Assembly: GCF_002205895.1 (NCBI RefSeq)
Contig: NZ_NJDE01000010.1
Span: 186,001 to 250,000 of the forward strand
DNA length: 64,000 nt
From: Saccharibacillus sp. O23
GTDB taxonomy: Bacteria > Bacillota > Bacilli > Paenibacillales > Paenibacillaceae
Direction of reading: 5' to 3'
Shown here piece after piece: positions 8,941 through 17,665 of the stretch. Position numbers and translations under genes: made by a program. The notes under the pieces were generated by a model that was given only the letters and a program-made list of their open reading frames with translations, was not told the origin of the DNA and did not search any database. Positions within the stretch are counted from its first letter, which is position 1, and each line of letters starts with the position of its first letter.

Positions 8941-10456
8941 AACTGCCGTGCAAGACATCCAAAACCTCAAACGAGGACCGATTCTGGTCGCTCTGCTGAT
9001 CGGCGCTTTCGTGGCGCTGCTCAACCAGACGCTGCTCAACGTGGCGCTGCCGACCATGGCCAAAGACCTTAACGTCGAAACGACCGTCATTCAATGGCTC
9101 AGTACCGGCTTCATGCTCGTCAACGGCGTCATGGTGCCGGTAACGGCTTACCTGATGGCCCGTTTCACGACGCGCAAACTGTTTATCACCGCGATGAGTT
9201 TGTTTACGCTCGGCACGCTGCTGTGCGCATTCAGCGATACGTTCGGCATTCTGCTGGTCGGCCGCATGGTGCAAGCCGCCGGCGCCGGTATCCTGATGCC
9301 GCTGATGACCTTTACGATTCTGACGATTTTCCCGATCGAGAAACGCGGTTCCGCGATGGGCTTGATCGGCGTAGCCATGATCTTCGCTCCGGCGATCGGT
9401 CCTACATTGTCCGGCTGGATGGTCGAACATTACAACTGGCATTACCTGTTCTATCTGATTCTGCCGTTCGGCGTTCTGTCGATCATTCTCGGCGTTCTGT
9501 TCATGCGCAACGTCACCGAGACTTCGCGTCCTAAGCTCGACGTGCTGGCCGTAATCATGTCGACGATCGGTTTCGGCGGCGTACTGTACGGCTTCAGCCA
9601 AGCGGGCAGCGAAGGCTGGGGAGCAACCGAAGTGGTCTGGACGTTGTCGATCGGCGCGGTCGCCCTGCTGCTGTTCGTGATTCGCGAACTGCGTTCGGAA
9701 AATCCGATTCTCGAAATGCGCGTGTTCAAGTATGACGTATTCTCGCTGACGACGATCATCAACGTGATCGCGACGATGGCGCTGTTCTCCGGCATGATCC
9801 TGCTTCCGCTGTATTTGCAGAACGTTCGCGGCTTCACGCCGGTCGAATCCGGTCTGATGCTGCTGCCGGGCGCGATCCTGATGGGCATCATGTCGCCGAT
9901 CACCGGTTATATCTTCGATAAGATCGGCGCGCGTTGGCTCGCGGTGGCGGGTCTCGCGATCATGACCGTGACCACTTACGAATTCAGCCAATTGACGGTC
10001 GATACCACGTACGGTCATCTGATCGCCGTCTACACGATCCGCATGTTCGGCATGTCGCTGATGATGATGCCGATCCAGACCGCCGGTCTGAACCAACTGC
10101 CGGCCCGTCTGAACGCGCACGGAACGGCGATGTCCAATACGCTGCGGACGATCGCGGGCGCTCTGGGTACGGCGCTGCTCGTATCGATCATGTCCAGCAA
10201 AGCCAAAGAAGTCGGCAAAGAACTGATCGTCAGCCGCGGCATCAATCCGCAGGACGCGGCGCAAGCCGGTCAGCTCAAAGCGGCTACGCTAGAAGCGATG
10301 GTGCAGGGCATCAACCACTCGTTCGTGATCGCGACTTGGATGACCGCCGCGGCGTTCGTCTTGGCCTTCTTCATCAAACGCGTCATCGTCAAACGCGAAG
10401 CGCCTGCGCATAAAGTGCAGACGACTGCCGGCGAAAACCTGAACGCGAAAGCATAA
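8921..10456 (+). CDS. DHA2-family (14-TM) MFS drug exporter
   Basis: This 511-residue multidrug:H+ antiporter is of the DHA2/EmrB-QacA type. It has about 14 hydrophobic helices, beginning GPILVALLIGAFVALLNQT, with the motif-D-like LNVALPTMAKDL after the first helix. The motif-C-like region GPTLSGWMVEHYNWHYLFYL follows helix 5. The C-terminal tail is basic. It starts at ATG 8921 inside the marR gene, preceded by GAAGTGAG; a second in-frame ATG (8933) is possible. Pairing with a MarR repressor suggests export of a toxic compound, but the substrate cannot be inferred. Confidence 0.92.
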   Translation: MKTTMSKTAVQDIQNLKRGPILVALLIGAFVALLNQTLLNVALPTMAKDLNVETTVIQWLSTGFMLVNGVMVPVTAYLMARFTTRKLFITAMSLFTLGTLLCAFSDTFGILLVGRMVQAAGAGILMPLMTFTILTIFPIEKRGSAMGLIGVAMIFAPAIGPTLSGWMVEHYNWHYLFYLILPFGVLSIILGVLFMRNVTETSRPKLDVLAVIMSTIGFGGVLYGFSQAGSEGWGATEVVWTLSIGAVALLLFVIRELRSENPILEMRVFKYDVFSLTTIINVIATMALFSGMILLPLYLQNVRGFTPVESGLMLLPGAILMGIMSPITGYIFDKIGARWLAVAGLAIMTVTTYEFSQLTVDTTYGHLIAVYTIRMFGMSLMMMPIQTAGLNQLPARLNAHGTAMSNTLRTIAGALGTALLVSIMSSKAKEVGKELIVSRGINPQDAAQAGQLKAATLEAMVQGINHSFVIATWMTAAAFVLAFFIKRVIVKREAPAHKVQTTAGENLNAKA

Positions 10457-10509
10457 AGCACGAAGAATGATCCGCCGACTCCGGGCGCAAGCCCGTTACG
10501 GCGGATCGC

Positions 10510-10556
10510 AAAAAAAACAGCCCGTTCTCCGGCGTGGAGAGCGGGCTGTTTTTTTG
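10510..10556. terminator. Bidirectional terminator between convergent genes
   Basis: An A run and ACAGCCCG-TTCTCC pair with GGAGAG-CGGGCTGT and a T run. The A run on one side and T run on the other let it serve both the MFS gene (+) and the zinc-ribbon/PH gene (-). Confidence 0.9.
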
Positions 10557-10595
10557 TTCGGTTCGACGAGAAGGAAGCGCGAATGCGACGCCGTT

Positions 10596-11096
10596 TTACA
10601 GATCTTCGCGATACCGCGTGCCGTAATGTTCTTTTTCCGCGCGAACGGCGCCTCTGAGCAGATCTTTGACTTTTTCCGCGTCCGGTACGTCTTCGAGCCG
10701 AATCTCGGGCGTGGTCGGATCGCTGGAAAAGACGGTGATCGTGCCGACGCCCATCATGCGGTCCATCGCCGTTTTTTCGAGAGCCACGTCTTTGACGCGC
10801 ACCAGCTCCAGCTCGTCGCTTTTTTTGCCGATCAGTCCCGTCGTCACGATCAAGCGTTGACTGGTGATCTTATAATGGACGTTGTTCATCAGCAGACCGC
10901 TGCGAATCTTGTCGCCCAGATCGGACGGTTTGCCTTCCCATAACGTTTTTTCCGTTCTCGGATCGGGCGATTCCGCTCGCGACTGTCCAGACGAAGCTTT
11001 CGCGCCGCCTGCCGCCCCGTTCAAAGGCTTGCCGCATTTGCCGCAGAAATTCGCATCGTCGGGAGACGCCGCTCCGCAGTTCGTGCAATAGATCAT
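10596..11096 (-). CDS. Zinc-ribbon plus PH-domain protein
   Basis: This 166-residue protein starts with a zinc ribbon, IYCTNCGAASPDDANFCGKCG (two CxxC pairs). A linker rich in Ala/Gly/Ser and charged residues follows. The C-terminal half (about residues 70-155) resembles bacterial PH domains of the YdbS type, with ITSQRLIVTTGLIGKKSDELELVRVKDV. No transmembrane segment is obvious. The function is unknown; bacterial PH domains may bind lipids or proteins at the membrane. It is the only complete - strand gene in the window and is divergent from prmA. It sits in the segment that separates dnaJ from prmA. The upstream ribosome site reads GAGGATG. Confidence 0.8.
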   Translation of the reverse strand: MIYCTNCGAASPDDANFCGKCGKPLNGAAGGAKASSGQSRAESPDPRTEKTLWEGKPSDLGDKIRSGLLMNNVHYKITSQRLIVTTGLIGKKSDELELVRVKDVALEKTAMDRMMGVGTITVFSSDPTTPEIRLEDVPDAEKVKDLLRGAVRAEKEHYGTRYREDL

Positions 11097-11130
11097 ACAC
11101 TCATCCTCTTTTCTCGAAAATGTAAGGGTT

Positions 11131-11159
11131 TTGTGCTGCCTCTTCGTCTATAGTACAAT
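11131..11159 (+). promoter_or_regulatory. Promoter before prmA
   Basis: TTGTGC (11131-11136), 17 bases, TACAAT (11154-11159), 40 bases upstream of the prmA start. Confidence 0.5.
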
Positions 11160-11198
11160 AAAACGAACGAAAAAGTTGAACATTGAGGAGCGATTGAC

Positions 11199-12176
11199 AT
11201 GCTGTGGCACGAATTGACCATACATACGACCGAGGAAGCGGTGGAAGCGATCTCGAATTTCCTGCACGAAGCGGGAGCGGGCGGCGTTTCGATCGAAGAA
11301 TCGGGCAATCTGAATAAAAAGCGCGAACGTCCTTACGGCGAATGGTTCGATCAGCCGCTCAACGATATTCCGGAAGGCCGCGCGGAGATCAAAGGATACT
11401 TTTCCGAAGACACCGATATCGAAGCCGTCTTGAAAGAAGTGCAGGAGCGCACGGAAGAACTGGCGACCTTCGATATCGACACCGGCAGTCCGACGTACGA
11501 AAAAAGACTGGTGGACGAAGAAGAATGGGCGACCGCGTGGAAAGCCTACTACAAACCGCTGAAAGTCTCCGATACGCTGACGATCAAGCCGGTATGGGAA
11601 GAATACGAAGCGGCCGAAGGCGAACGCATCATCGAGCTTGACCCGGGCATGGCGTTCGGAACGGGCACGCACCCGACCACGGCTCTGTGCCTGCGCGCGC
11701 TCGAAAGCATCGTCAAAGGCGGCGAAGACGTGATCGACGTCGGCACCGGTTCGGGCATCCTGTCGATCGGCGCGATCAAACTGGGAGCGAAACGGGTATT
11801 GGCGCTGGATCTCGATCCGGTCGCCGTCAAAAGCGCGCAGGATAACGTCGCGCTGAACGGATTGTCGGGCGAGATCACGGTCAAAGAAAGCGATCTGCTA
11901 TCGGTGCTGACGCCGGGCGGCCGCGGCGCTTCCGCGGAGATCGGCGTAGAGCTTCCGGTTCAGATCGTCGTCGCCAACATCTTGGCCGAGATCATCCTGC
12001 TGTTCACGGACGACGTGGTCAAAGCGCTGCGTCCTGGCGGCCTGTATCTGGCATCGGGCATCTACAAAGACAAAGAACAAGCCGTTCGCGACGGTCTGAC
12101 CGCGGCCGGCCTGACGATCCGCGACGTGCATCGCGAGGAGGAATGGCTGGCGTTCATCGCGGAGAAGGTGGTGTAA
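11199..12176 (+). CDS. prmA: Ribosomal protein L11 methyltransferase PrmA
   Basis: This 325-residue enzyme trimethylates ribosomal protein L11. The N-terminal substrate-recognition domain (about 1-120) begins WHELTIHTTEEAVEAISNFL. The class I SAM domain has GMAFGTGTHPTT just before the SAM loop VIDVGTGSGILSIGAIKLG and the acidic strand LALDLDPVA. VVANILAEI corresponds to the catalytic-side NxxA/I motif. The length is slightly above B. subtilis PrmA (311), with a Gly/Arg-rich insertion near TPGGRGASAE. It follows dnaJ in most Bacillales. The next gene starts directly after its stop codon. Confidence 0.95.
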   Translation: MLWHELTIHTTEEAVEAISNFLHEAGAGGVSIEESGNLNKKRERPYGEWFDQPLNDIPEGRAEIKGYFSEDTDIEAVLKEVQERTEELATFDIDTGSPTYEKRLVDEEEWATAWKAYYKPLKVSDTLTIKPVWEEYEAAEGERIIELDPGMAFGTGTHPTTALCLRALESIVKGGEDVIDVGTGSGILSIGAIKLGAKRVLALDLDPVAVKSAQDNVALNGLSGEITVKESDLLSVLTPGGRGASAEIGVELPVQIVVANILAEIILLFTDDVVKALRPGGLYLASGIYKDKEQAVRDGLTAAGLTIRDVHREEEWLAFIAEKVV

Positions 12177-12845
12177 ATGAACTTTCTGGCTTTTTCTTGG
12201 GACGTGCTGCCGTTCGTTCTGATCGTTTTGATTATCGCGTTTACCGTGCACGAGTTCGCGCATGCGTACGCGGCTTACAAATTCGGCGATCCGACGGCCA
12301 AGCTGCTCGGACGCGTGACGCTGAATCCGGCGCGCCATGTCGACTTTCTGGGCATGATCCTGATTTTGATCGCCGGATTCGGTTGGGCGCGTCCGGTTCC
12401 CGTTACCCGCGAGAACTTCAGCAAGCCGAGATTGATGGGGATCATCGTCTCGGCCGTCGGGCCGTTAAGCAACCTGCTGATCGCGTTTATCGGAGCGATG
12501 ATTTTCCAGGCGCTGAACATGAACGGCATGTTCGTCAACGTGGACAGTTCGCGCGGGGCGGAAGCTCTGGTGCTGTTCTTCACTTATCTGATCCAGATGA
12601 ATATCCTGCTGTTCTTGTTCAACTTGATTCCGCTGCCGCCGCTTGACGGTTACCGGATCATCGAGGATATCGCTCCGCTGCGCATTCGCCGCAAGCTTCA
12701 GCAGTTCGAGCCGTACTCCATCTTTATTTTCCTGCTGATCGTATTTATTCCGCCTTTGCGCGAAAACACGATCGGCCGCATGTACGTATGGATCGGAGAT
12801 ATCGCTCAGCTTTTCCTTCACTGGGGCGCATCGATCTTCGGATAA
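12177..12845 (+). CDS. Site-2-protease-family (M50) membrane metallopeptidase
   Basis: This 222-residue integral membrane protein has the zinc motif HEFAH at residues 25-29 in the first helix. It has NPARHVDFLGM, the FGWARPVPV loop and the third ligand region LPPLDGYRI around residue 155. These are features of the short M50B proteases of the YwhC/FtsW-neighbour type, which lack a PDZ domain. Such enzymes cleave within membranes; the substrate is unknown. It begins directly after the prmA stop (TAAATG), so it is translationally coupled to prmA. A good terminator follows. Confidence 0.88.
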   Translation: MNFLAFSWDVLPFVLIVLIIAFTVHEFAHAYAAYKFGDPTAKLLGRVTLNPARHVDFLGMILILIAGFGWARPVPVTRENFSKPRLMGIIVSAVGPLSNLLIAFIGAMIFQALNMNGMFVNVDSSRGAEALVLFFTYLIQMNILLFLFNLIPLPPLDGYRIIEDIAPLRIRRKLQQFEPYSIFIFLLIVFIPPLRENTIGRMYVWIGDIAQLFLHWGASIFG

Positions 12846-12870
12846 CCCGATCTTCGAAACTTCTCGCGAC

Positions 12871-12903
12871 GACCGGCTTTTCCTTCGGGGAAGCCGGTTT
12901 TTC
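12871..12903 (+). terminator. Terminator after the M50 protease gene
   Basis: ACCGGCTT-TTCC pairs with GGGG-AAGCCGGT around a TTCG loop, with a run of T residues. Confidence 0.88.
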
Positions 12904-12914
12904 GCGCCGTCCAC

Positions 12915-12943
12915 TGGTCAGCCGAAGGCAAATTGTGTATGAT
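12915..12943 (+). promoter_or_regulatory. Promoter before rsmE
   Basis: TGGTCA (12915-12920), 17 bases, TATGAT (12938-12943). The -10 is good and the -35 weak. Confidence 0.45.
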
Positions 12944-12981
12944 GGAATTTGGTCAAAACACGGAAGAGATGTGGATGAACG

Positions 12982-13746
12982 ATGCAGAGATATTTTGTGG
13001 AAAAAGAGCAGTTTGAAAACGATACAGTGCGAATTCTCGGCGAAGACGCGCGGCATATCGGCAAAGTGATGCGCGGCCGGGCCGGCGACGAAATCATCGT
13101 ATGCGACGGAGCCGGCCGGGTCGTTCTGGCGGAGCTGGAATCGGTCGAAGCGGGCGAAGTCGGGGCGAAGATCGTCGAAGAGATGAAGGAGACCAGCGAA
13201 GCGCGTTTTCGCGTCGATATCGCGCAGAGTCTGCCCAAAGGCGATAAGCTCGAAACGGTCATCCAGAAATGCACGGAGATCGGCGCTTCGGCGTTCGTGC
13301 CGTTCTTGTCGGAGCGCACGGTCGTGCAGTACGACGCGAAGAAGGAAGAGAAACGTCTTCAGCGTTGGAGCAAGATCGCGAAAGAAGCGGCCGAGCAGAG
13401 CCATCGCAGCCGTATTCCCGACGTGCGGCAGCCGCTGACGTACAAGCAGCTGCTCAAGACGTTCGCGAACTACGATCTTGTACTGTTTTGTTACGAAAAA
13501 GAAAACGGACTACAGCTTAGGGACGCCGTTCGTCCGTTCGCGGAGAGCAAGACGGAAGGTTCGGCGAACGTGTTGGTCGTCGTCGGTCCCGAAGGCGGGT
13601 TCGCCGAGCGCGAAGCGGACGAAGCCGCCGCTTCCGGCGCGAAGATCGCGGGTCTCGGCAAACGCATCTTGAGAGCGGAGACGGCCGGCATGGCCGCCCT
13701 CGCCTGCATCTTGTACGAGTCCGGAGAAATGGGAGGGAATCTATAA
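12982..13746 (+). CDS. rsmE: 16S rRNA (uridine1498-N3)-methyltransferase RsmE
   Basis: This 254-residue SPOUT-class methyltransferase modifies U1498 of 16S rRNA. The N-terminal PUA-like domain includes EDARHIGKVMRGRAGDEI. The knotted C-terminal domain has KCTEIGASAFVPFLSERTV, KEAAEQSHRSRIP and the SAM-binding VVVGPEGGFAEREADEA followed by LGKRILRAETA. All family motifs are present. The ribosome site is weak. The mtaB start codon overlaps its stop by one base. Confidence 0.95.
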   Translation: MQRYFVEKEQFENDTVRILGEDARHIGKVMRGRAGDEIIVCDGAGRVVLAELESVEAGEVGAKIVEEMKETSEARFRVDIAQSLPKGDKLETVIQKCTEIGASAFVPFLSERTVVQYDAKKEEKRLQRWSKIAKEAAEQSHRSRIPDVRQPLTYKQLLKTFANYDLVLFCYEKENGLQLRDAVRPFAESKTEGSANVLVVVGPEGGFAEREADEAAASGAKIAGLGKRILRAETAGMAALACILYESGEMGGNL

Positions 13747-15089
13747 TGCCATCGGTTGCTTTTTATACGCTGGGGTGCAAAGTCAATTTCTACGATACGG
13801 AAGCCATCTGGCAGCTGTTCAAAAAAGAAGGCTACGAGCAGGTCGAGTTCGATCAGACGGCGGACGTGTATCTGATCAATACCTGCACGGTCACGAATAC
13901 GGGCGATAAGAAAAGCCGTCAGATCATCCGCCGCGCCGTTCGCCGCAATCCGAACGCGATCGTGGCCGTGACGGGCTGCTACGCGCAGACGTCGGCCGCC
14001 GAAATTCTGGAGATTCCGGGCGTCGATCTGGTGATCGGTACGCAGGACCGCGAGAAGATCCTGCCGCTCGTGAAAGAGATCCAAACCAAGCGCGAGCCGA
14101 TCAACGCGGTGCGCAACATCATGAAGACGCGCACGTTCGAAGAACTCGACGTGCCGAGCTTCAACGGCCATACCCGCGCGTTCTTGAAGATTCAAGAAGG
14201 CTGCAACAACTTCTGCACGTTCTGCATCATCCCGTGGTCGCGCGGATTGTCGCGCAGCCGCGAACCGCAAAGCGTGCTGGCGCAGGCCCGCCAACTGGTG
14301 GCGGCCGGCTACAAAGAAATCGTGCTGACCGGCATCCATACGGGCGGATACGGCGACGATATGGAAGATTACCGCTTGTCCGACTTGATGGAAGAACTCG
14401 ACAAGGTCGAAGGGCTGGAACGCATCCGCATCAGTTCGATCGAAGCGAGCCAGATCGACGACAAGATGCTGGACGTATTGAAACGTTCGAGCAAAATGTG
14501 CCGTCATTTCCATATTCCGCTGCAAGCCGGCGACGATTCCGTGCTGAAAAGAATGCGCCGCAAATACACGACGGCCGAATTCGCCGAGAAGATCGCGCGC
14601 ATCCGCGAAGCGATGCCGGACGTGGCGATCACGACCGACGTGATCGTGGGCTTCCCGGGCGAAACGGAAGAGATGTACCGGAACGGGTACGCGTTCATGC
14701 AGCAGATCGGGTTCTCGGAAATGCACGTCTTCCCTTATTCGCAGCGTACCGGCACGCCGGCGGCGCGGATGGAAGATCAAGTGGACGAAGAGATCAAGAA
14801 CGCCCGCGTGGCGGAATTGATCGAATTGTCCGAACGGATGCAGTTGGCTTACGCGCAGAAGTTCGTGGGCCAAGTGGTCGACGTCATTCCCGAGAAAAAC
14901 GAAAAAGGCACGTATCCGCAAGGCTTCGTGGGCGGTCACAGCGACAACTATCTGACCGTCGTCTTCGAAGGCTCGCAGGAGCTTCAAGGCAAGCTCTGCC
15001 GCGTCAAGATCGACGAAGCGGACGAAAACGGCTGCCGCGGCCAACTGCTGCGCGTGCTGGACGAAGTGCGCGCGACCTCCGTCTCCTGA
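13746..15089 (+). CDS. mtaB: tRNA t6A37 methylthiotransferase MtaB
   Basis: This 447-residue enzyme converts t6A37 to ms2t6A37 in tRNAs decoding ANN codons. The N-terminal MTTase domain begins AFYTLGCKVNFYDTEAI with cluster cysteines (LGCK, INTCT, VTGCYAQ). The radical SAM C-x3-C-x2-C is CNNFCTFC. A C-terminal TRAM domain includes FVGQVVDVIPE. LGCKVN, rather than the MiaB form, supports MtaB. It overlaps rsmE by one base (TAATG). Confidence 0.96.
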   Translation: MPSVAFYTLGCKVNFYDTEAIWQLFKKEGYEQVEFDQTADVYLINTCTVTNTGDKKSRQIIRRAVRRNPNAIVAVTGCYAQTSAAEILEIPGVDLVIGTQDREKILPLVKEIQTKREPINAVRNIMKTRTFEELDVPSFNGHTRAFLKIQEGCNNFCTFCIIPWSRGLSRSREPQSVLAQARQLVAAGYKEIVLTGIHTGGYGDDMEDYRLSDLMEELDKVEGLERIRISSIEASQIDDKMLDVLKRSSKMCRHFHIPLQAGDDSVLKRMRRKYTTAEFAEKIARIREAMPDVAITTDVIVGFPGETEEMYRNGYAFMQQIGFSEMHVFPYSQRTGTPAARMEDQVDEEIKNARVAELIELSERMQLAYAQKFVGQVVDVIPEKNEKGTYPQGFVGGHSDNYLTVVFEGSQELQGKLCRVKIDEADENGCRGQLLRVLDEVRATSVS

Positions 15090-15117
15090 CCGACAGGAAA
15101 CGGCGGAAGCGGGCAAG

Positions 15118-15151
15118 AAGGGACTTCGCCCGATCGGCGGAGTCCCTTTGC
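15118..15151 (+). terminator. Terminator after mtaB
   Basis: AAGGGACTTCG pairs with CGGAGTCCCTT. The T run is only three bases, so it may be leaky. Confidence 0.55.
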
Positions 15152-15188
15152 TTGCGAAGTGTAAGTGCTGCGATAAGGAGAGAATACG

Positions 15189-15620
15189 GTGAGCAGAATG
15201 GAAATATCGGCGGGGGGCGTCGTCTACCGCTTCGTCGGCGGAAGATTGCAGATCCAACTGATCCAGGATCGCTACGGCAAAGTCTCGCTGGCCAAAGGCA
15301 AACGCGAGCCGGGCGAAACGCCGCGCGAAGCGGCGCTGCGCGAGATCCGCGAGGAGACCGGCATCGAAGGCCGGATCATTGAACTCGTGGATATTATCCG
15401 CTATCAATACGAGAACGAAAAATACGGACTGGTGGACAAAGAAGTGCGCTACTATCTGGTCGAAGCGCTCGGCGGCGAGCTGCGCGCCCAGCAGGAAGAA
15501 ATTCGGGGCGTCGAATGGTTTTCCCCGGAAGAAGCGCTGATCCTGCACAAAAAGTCCGGATACGAAAACAATCATCCGATCTTGAGATCGGCGCTGACGA
15601 TGCTCGGCCTGAAATTCTGA
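15189..15620 (+). CDS. NUDIX hydrolase
   Basis: This 143-residue hydrolase carries a complete Nudix box, GKREPGE-x6-LREIREETGI, at about residues 38-60. This gives the metal-binding REIREE glutamates. The rest is a single Nudix fold; its substrate (NDP sugar, NTP, Ap4A or oxidised nucleotide) cannot be told from sequence. The start is GTG after AAGGAGAG. The gene lies 43 bases before the RlmI-like methyltransferase. Confidence 0.9.
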   Translation: MSRMEISAGGVVYRFVGGRLQIQLIQDRYGKVSLAKGKREPGETPREAALREIREETGIEGRIIELVDIIRYQYENEKYGLVDKEVRYYLVEALGGELRAQQEEIRGVEWFSPEEALILHKKSGYENNHPILRSALTMLGLKF

Positions 15621-15663
15621 TCCGAACCCAAGATCGGCGGGCATCCATTAAGGAGGAAACAGC

Positions 15664-17013
15664 TTGGCAAAAGTCATTCTGGACAAAAATCGCAAAAAAC
15701 GGTTGGAAGAAGGCCATCCGTGGATCTATAAAAGCGAGATCGCGAGCACCGAAGGGGAACCGGCTCCCGGCGATCTGGTCGAAGTGACCGATCATCGCGG
15801 CAAGCCGCTCGGCACGGGGTATTATAATGCCAACTCCCAGATCACGGTCCGCTTGCTGTCGCACGGAACCGTAGCGGATATGGACGAAGCCTTTTTCGTA
15901 TCGCGCTTCCGCGACTGCTTGCGCCATCGGGACCGCTTCGTCGGCGGCACGGCGTATCGCCTCGTGTACGGCGAAGCCGATTTTCTGCCGGGACTGATCG
16001 TGGACCGCTTCGGCGACGTGCTGGTCGTGCAGATCCTGACGCTGGGCATGGATCGCCGCCGCGGCGAGATCGTACGCGCGCTCGTCGAAGTCATGCAGCC
16101 GGCGGGCATCTACGAACGCAGCGACGTCTCCGTGCGGGCGCTCGAAGGTCTGGAAGAGACCACGGGCGTGCTGCATGGCGAATGCCCGCGCCATGTTACC
16201 GTGACCGAGAACGGCCTGCTGGTCAAAGTCGATATCGAGCAGGGCCAGAAGACCGGCTATTTCTTCGACCAGCGCGAGAACCGGGCTTCGATCAAACCGC
16301 TGATGACGGGCTGGGGCGAGCGCGGCGGAATCGCTTTGCAGGACGTGGACGGCGAGCGGCGCCCCGTGAACAAGAACGGCAAAGTCGTCGATTTCCCTTA
16401 TTGGGACGGAGCGACCGTGCTGGAATGCTTCTCGCACACCGGCAGTTTCACGCTGCATGCCTGCGCGTACGGCGCGAAGAAAGTCACCTGCCTCGACATC
16501 TCGGCGCACGCGATCGAAAGCGCGAAAGAAAACGTGGGCTTGAACGGATTCGAAGACCGCGTGGAATTCGTCGTGGCCGACGCGTTCGACTATCTGCGCG
16601 AGAACGTCAAAGGGCTGGAAGAACGCCGACGCCGCGCGGAAGGCTTGTCCAAAGTCGATACGTCGGTGCCGATGCCGGCCGGCGGCGGCCGCAGTTGGGA
16701 CGTGGTCATTCTCGATCCTCCGGCGTTCGCCAAGACCCGTTCCGCGGTCAAAGGCGCGGTGCGCGGCTATAAAGACATCAATCTGCACGGCATGAAACTG
16801 GTCAACGAAGGCGGCTACCTCGTCACCGCAAGCTGCTCGTACCATATGCGCCCAGACTTGTTCTTGGAAACGATTCAGGAAGCGGCCCGCGACGCGGGCA
16901 AAACGCTGCGCCTGATCGAATGGAGAGCGGCAGGCAAAGACCATCCGCAGATTCTGGGCGTGGACGAAGGCCATTATCTCAAGTTCGCGGTATTCGAAGT
17001 CCGCAGCCGTTAA
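15664..17013 (+). CDS. Class I rRNA methyltransferase, RlmI-like (PUA domain)
   Basis: This 449-residue protein has an N-terminal PUA domain (KRLEEGHPWIYKSEI through TGYYN) and a C-terminal Rossmann methyltransferase. The latter shows GYFFDQRENR, the SAM loop VLECFSHTGSFTLHA and the catalytic/SAM motif DPPAFAKTR. It ends in SCSYHMRPDLF. E. coli RlmI methylates C1962 of 23S rRNA; the target here is inferred from family. About 25 residues (GLSKVDTSVPMPAGGGR region) extend the loop before DPPAF. The start is TTG after AAGGAGG. Confidence 0.88.
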   Translation: MAKVILDKNRKKRLEEGHPWIYKSEIASTEGEPAPGDLVEVTDHRGKPLGTGYYNANSQITVRLLSHGTVADMDEAFFVSRFRDCLRHRDRFVGGTAYRLVYGEADFLPGLIVDRFGDVLVVQILTLGMDRRRGEIVRALVEVMQPAGIYERSDVSVRALEGLEETTGVLHGECPRHVTVTENGLLVKVDIEQGQKTGYFFDQRENRASIKPLMTGWGERGGIALQDVDGERRPVNKNGKVVDFPYWDGATVLECFSHTGSFTLHACAYGAKKVTCLDISAHAIESAKENVGLNGFEDRVEFVVADAFDYLRENVKGLEERRRRAEGLSKVDTSVPMPAGGGRSWDVVILDPPAFAKTRSAVKGAVRGYKDINLHGMKLVNEGGYLVTASCSYHMRPDLFLETIQEAARDAGKTLRLIEWRAAGKDHPQILGVDEGHYLKFAVFEVRSR

Positions 17014-17067
17014 TCGGTCCGTCGAACGGATTCGATCCGCGCTTCTTCGAAGCTTTTCCGGAAAACG

Positions 17068-17105
17068 AAAACCCGTATTGCGCAGGTCGCAGTACGGGTT
17101 TTTCG
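17068..17105 (+). terminator. Terminator after the RlmI-like gene
   Basis: AAAACCCGTA pairs with TACGGGTTTT across a 16-base loop, followed by T residues. Confidence 0.8.
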
Positions 17106-17243
17106 TATAGGCGGCGCGCAAGCGGAACCGGCGTTCGGACCGCCTGCCTTCCGGAAGGAACATTTGAAATTATCGCGCGGGAATCGTAGGCTGAAAGAGA
17201 AGCCTGACAGGAGATGATCCGGAAGCGGATAAAGGAGGAGCAG

Positions 17244-17564
17244 ATGACGGACAATCGGAATCGGGAAGAGCGGCAGCGGGCGCATGAAGATCGGCAGGAA
17301 CAGTTGAAACAGGACATGCGGGCGCTGCCCGGCGAGATCTGGCGAGACTTTTTCTCCACGTTGGGATTTTGGACGGTCATGGTGCTCGTTTGGGCGGCGT
17401 TTACGGGTGTCGGTGCCGCTGTCGGATACGGAATCGGCGGCGATGACGACGGGCTGTGGCTCGGCGCGGCGATCGTCGGAGGCGTTTCGCCCGTGCTGAT
17501 GGGATTCGCGATGGCGTTCGATCTTCCGCGCAAAGTTTGGCGCAAGATGACCGGGCGGCGATAA
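17244..17564 (+). CDS. Small membrane protein with charged N-terminus, unknown function
   Basis: This 106-residue protein starts with a very polar, probably helical stretch (RNREERQRAHEDRQEQLKQD). Two hydrophobic helices follow, at about 37-56 and 66-86, and it ends in a basic tail (RKVWRKMTGRR). No family recognised. The ATG at 17244 is chosen over the in-frame ATG at 17214 because AAAGGAGGAG stands six bases before it. It lies between a terminator and the addB promoter, so it is probably monocistronic. Confidence 0.65.
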   Translation: MTDNRNREERQRAHEDRQEQLKQDMRALPGEIWRDFFSTLGFWTVMVLVWAAFTGVGAAVGYGIGGDDDGLWLGAAIVGGVSPVLMGFAMAFDLPRKVWRKMTGRR

Positions 17565-17607
17565 AAGCGGAAAAACGGAACGTCTGTTCTTCTTTTGCCC
17601 GATCGGT

Positions 17608-17613
17608 TATAAT
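17608..17613 (+). promoter_or_regulatory. -10 element of the addBA promoter
   Basis: A perfect TATAAT lies 52 bases before addB. The -35 region (around 17585-17590, TGTTCT) is poor. Confidence 0.45.
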
Positions 17614-17665
17614 AGAAGAGTGAAGGAATGAACAAAGATTGCAAAATTAAGGAGGCTATCGGCCG

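Noticed and set aside
13491-15644. A 717-codon - strand frame opposite mtaB and the NUDIX gene.
   Set aside because: Antisense to genes with full family motifs; codon pattern is the mirror of their third-position G+C bias.
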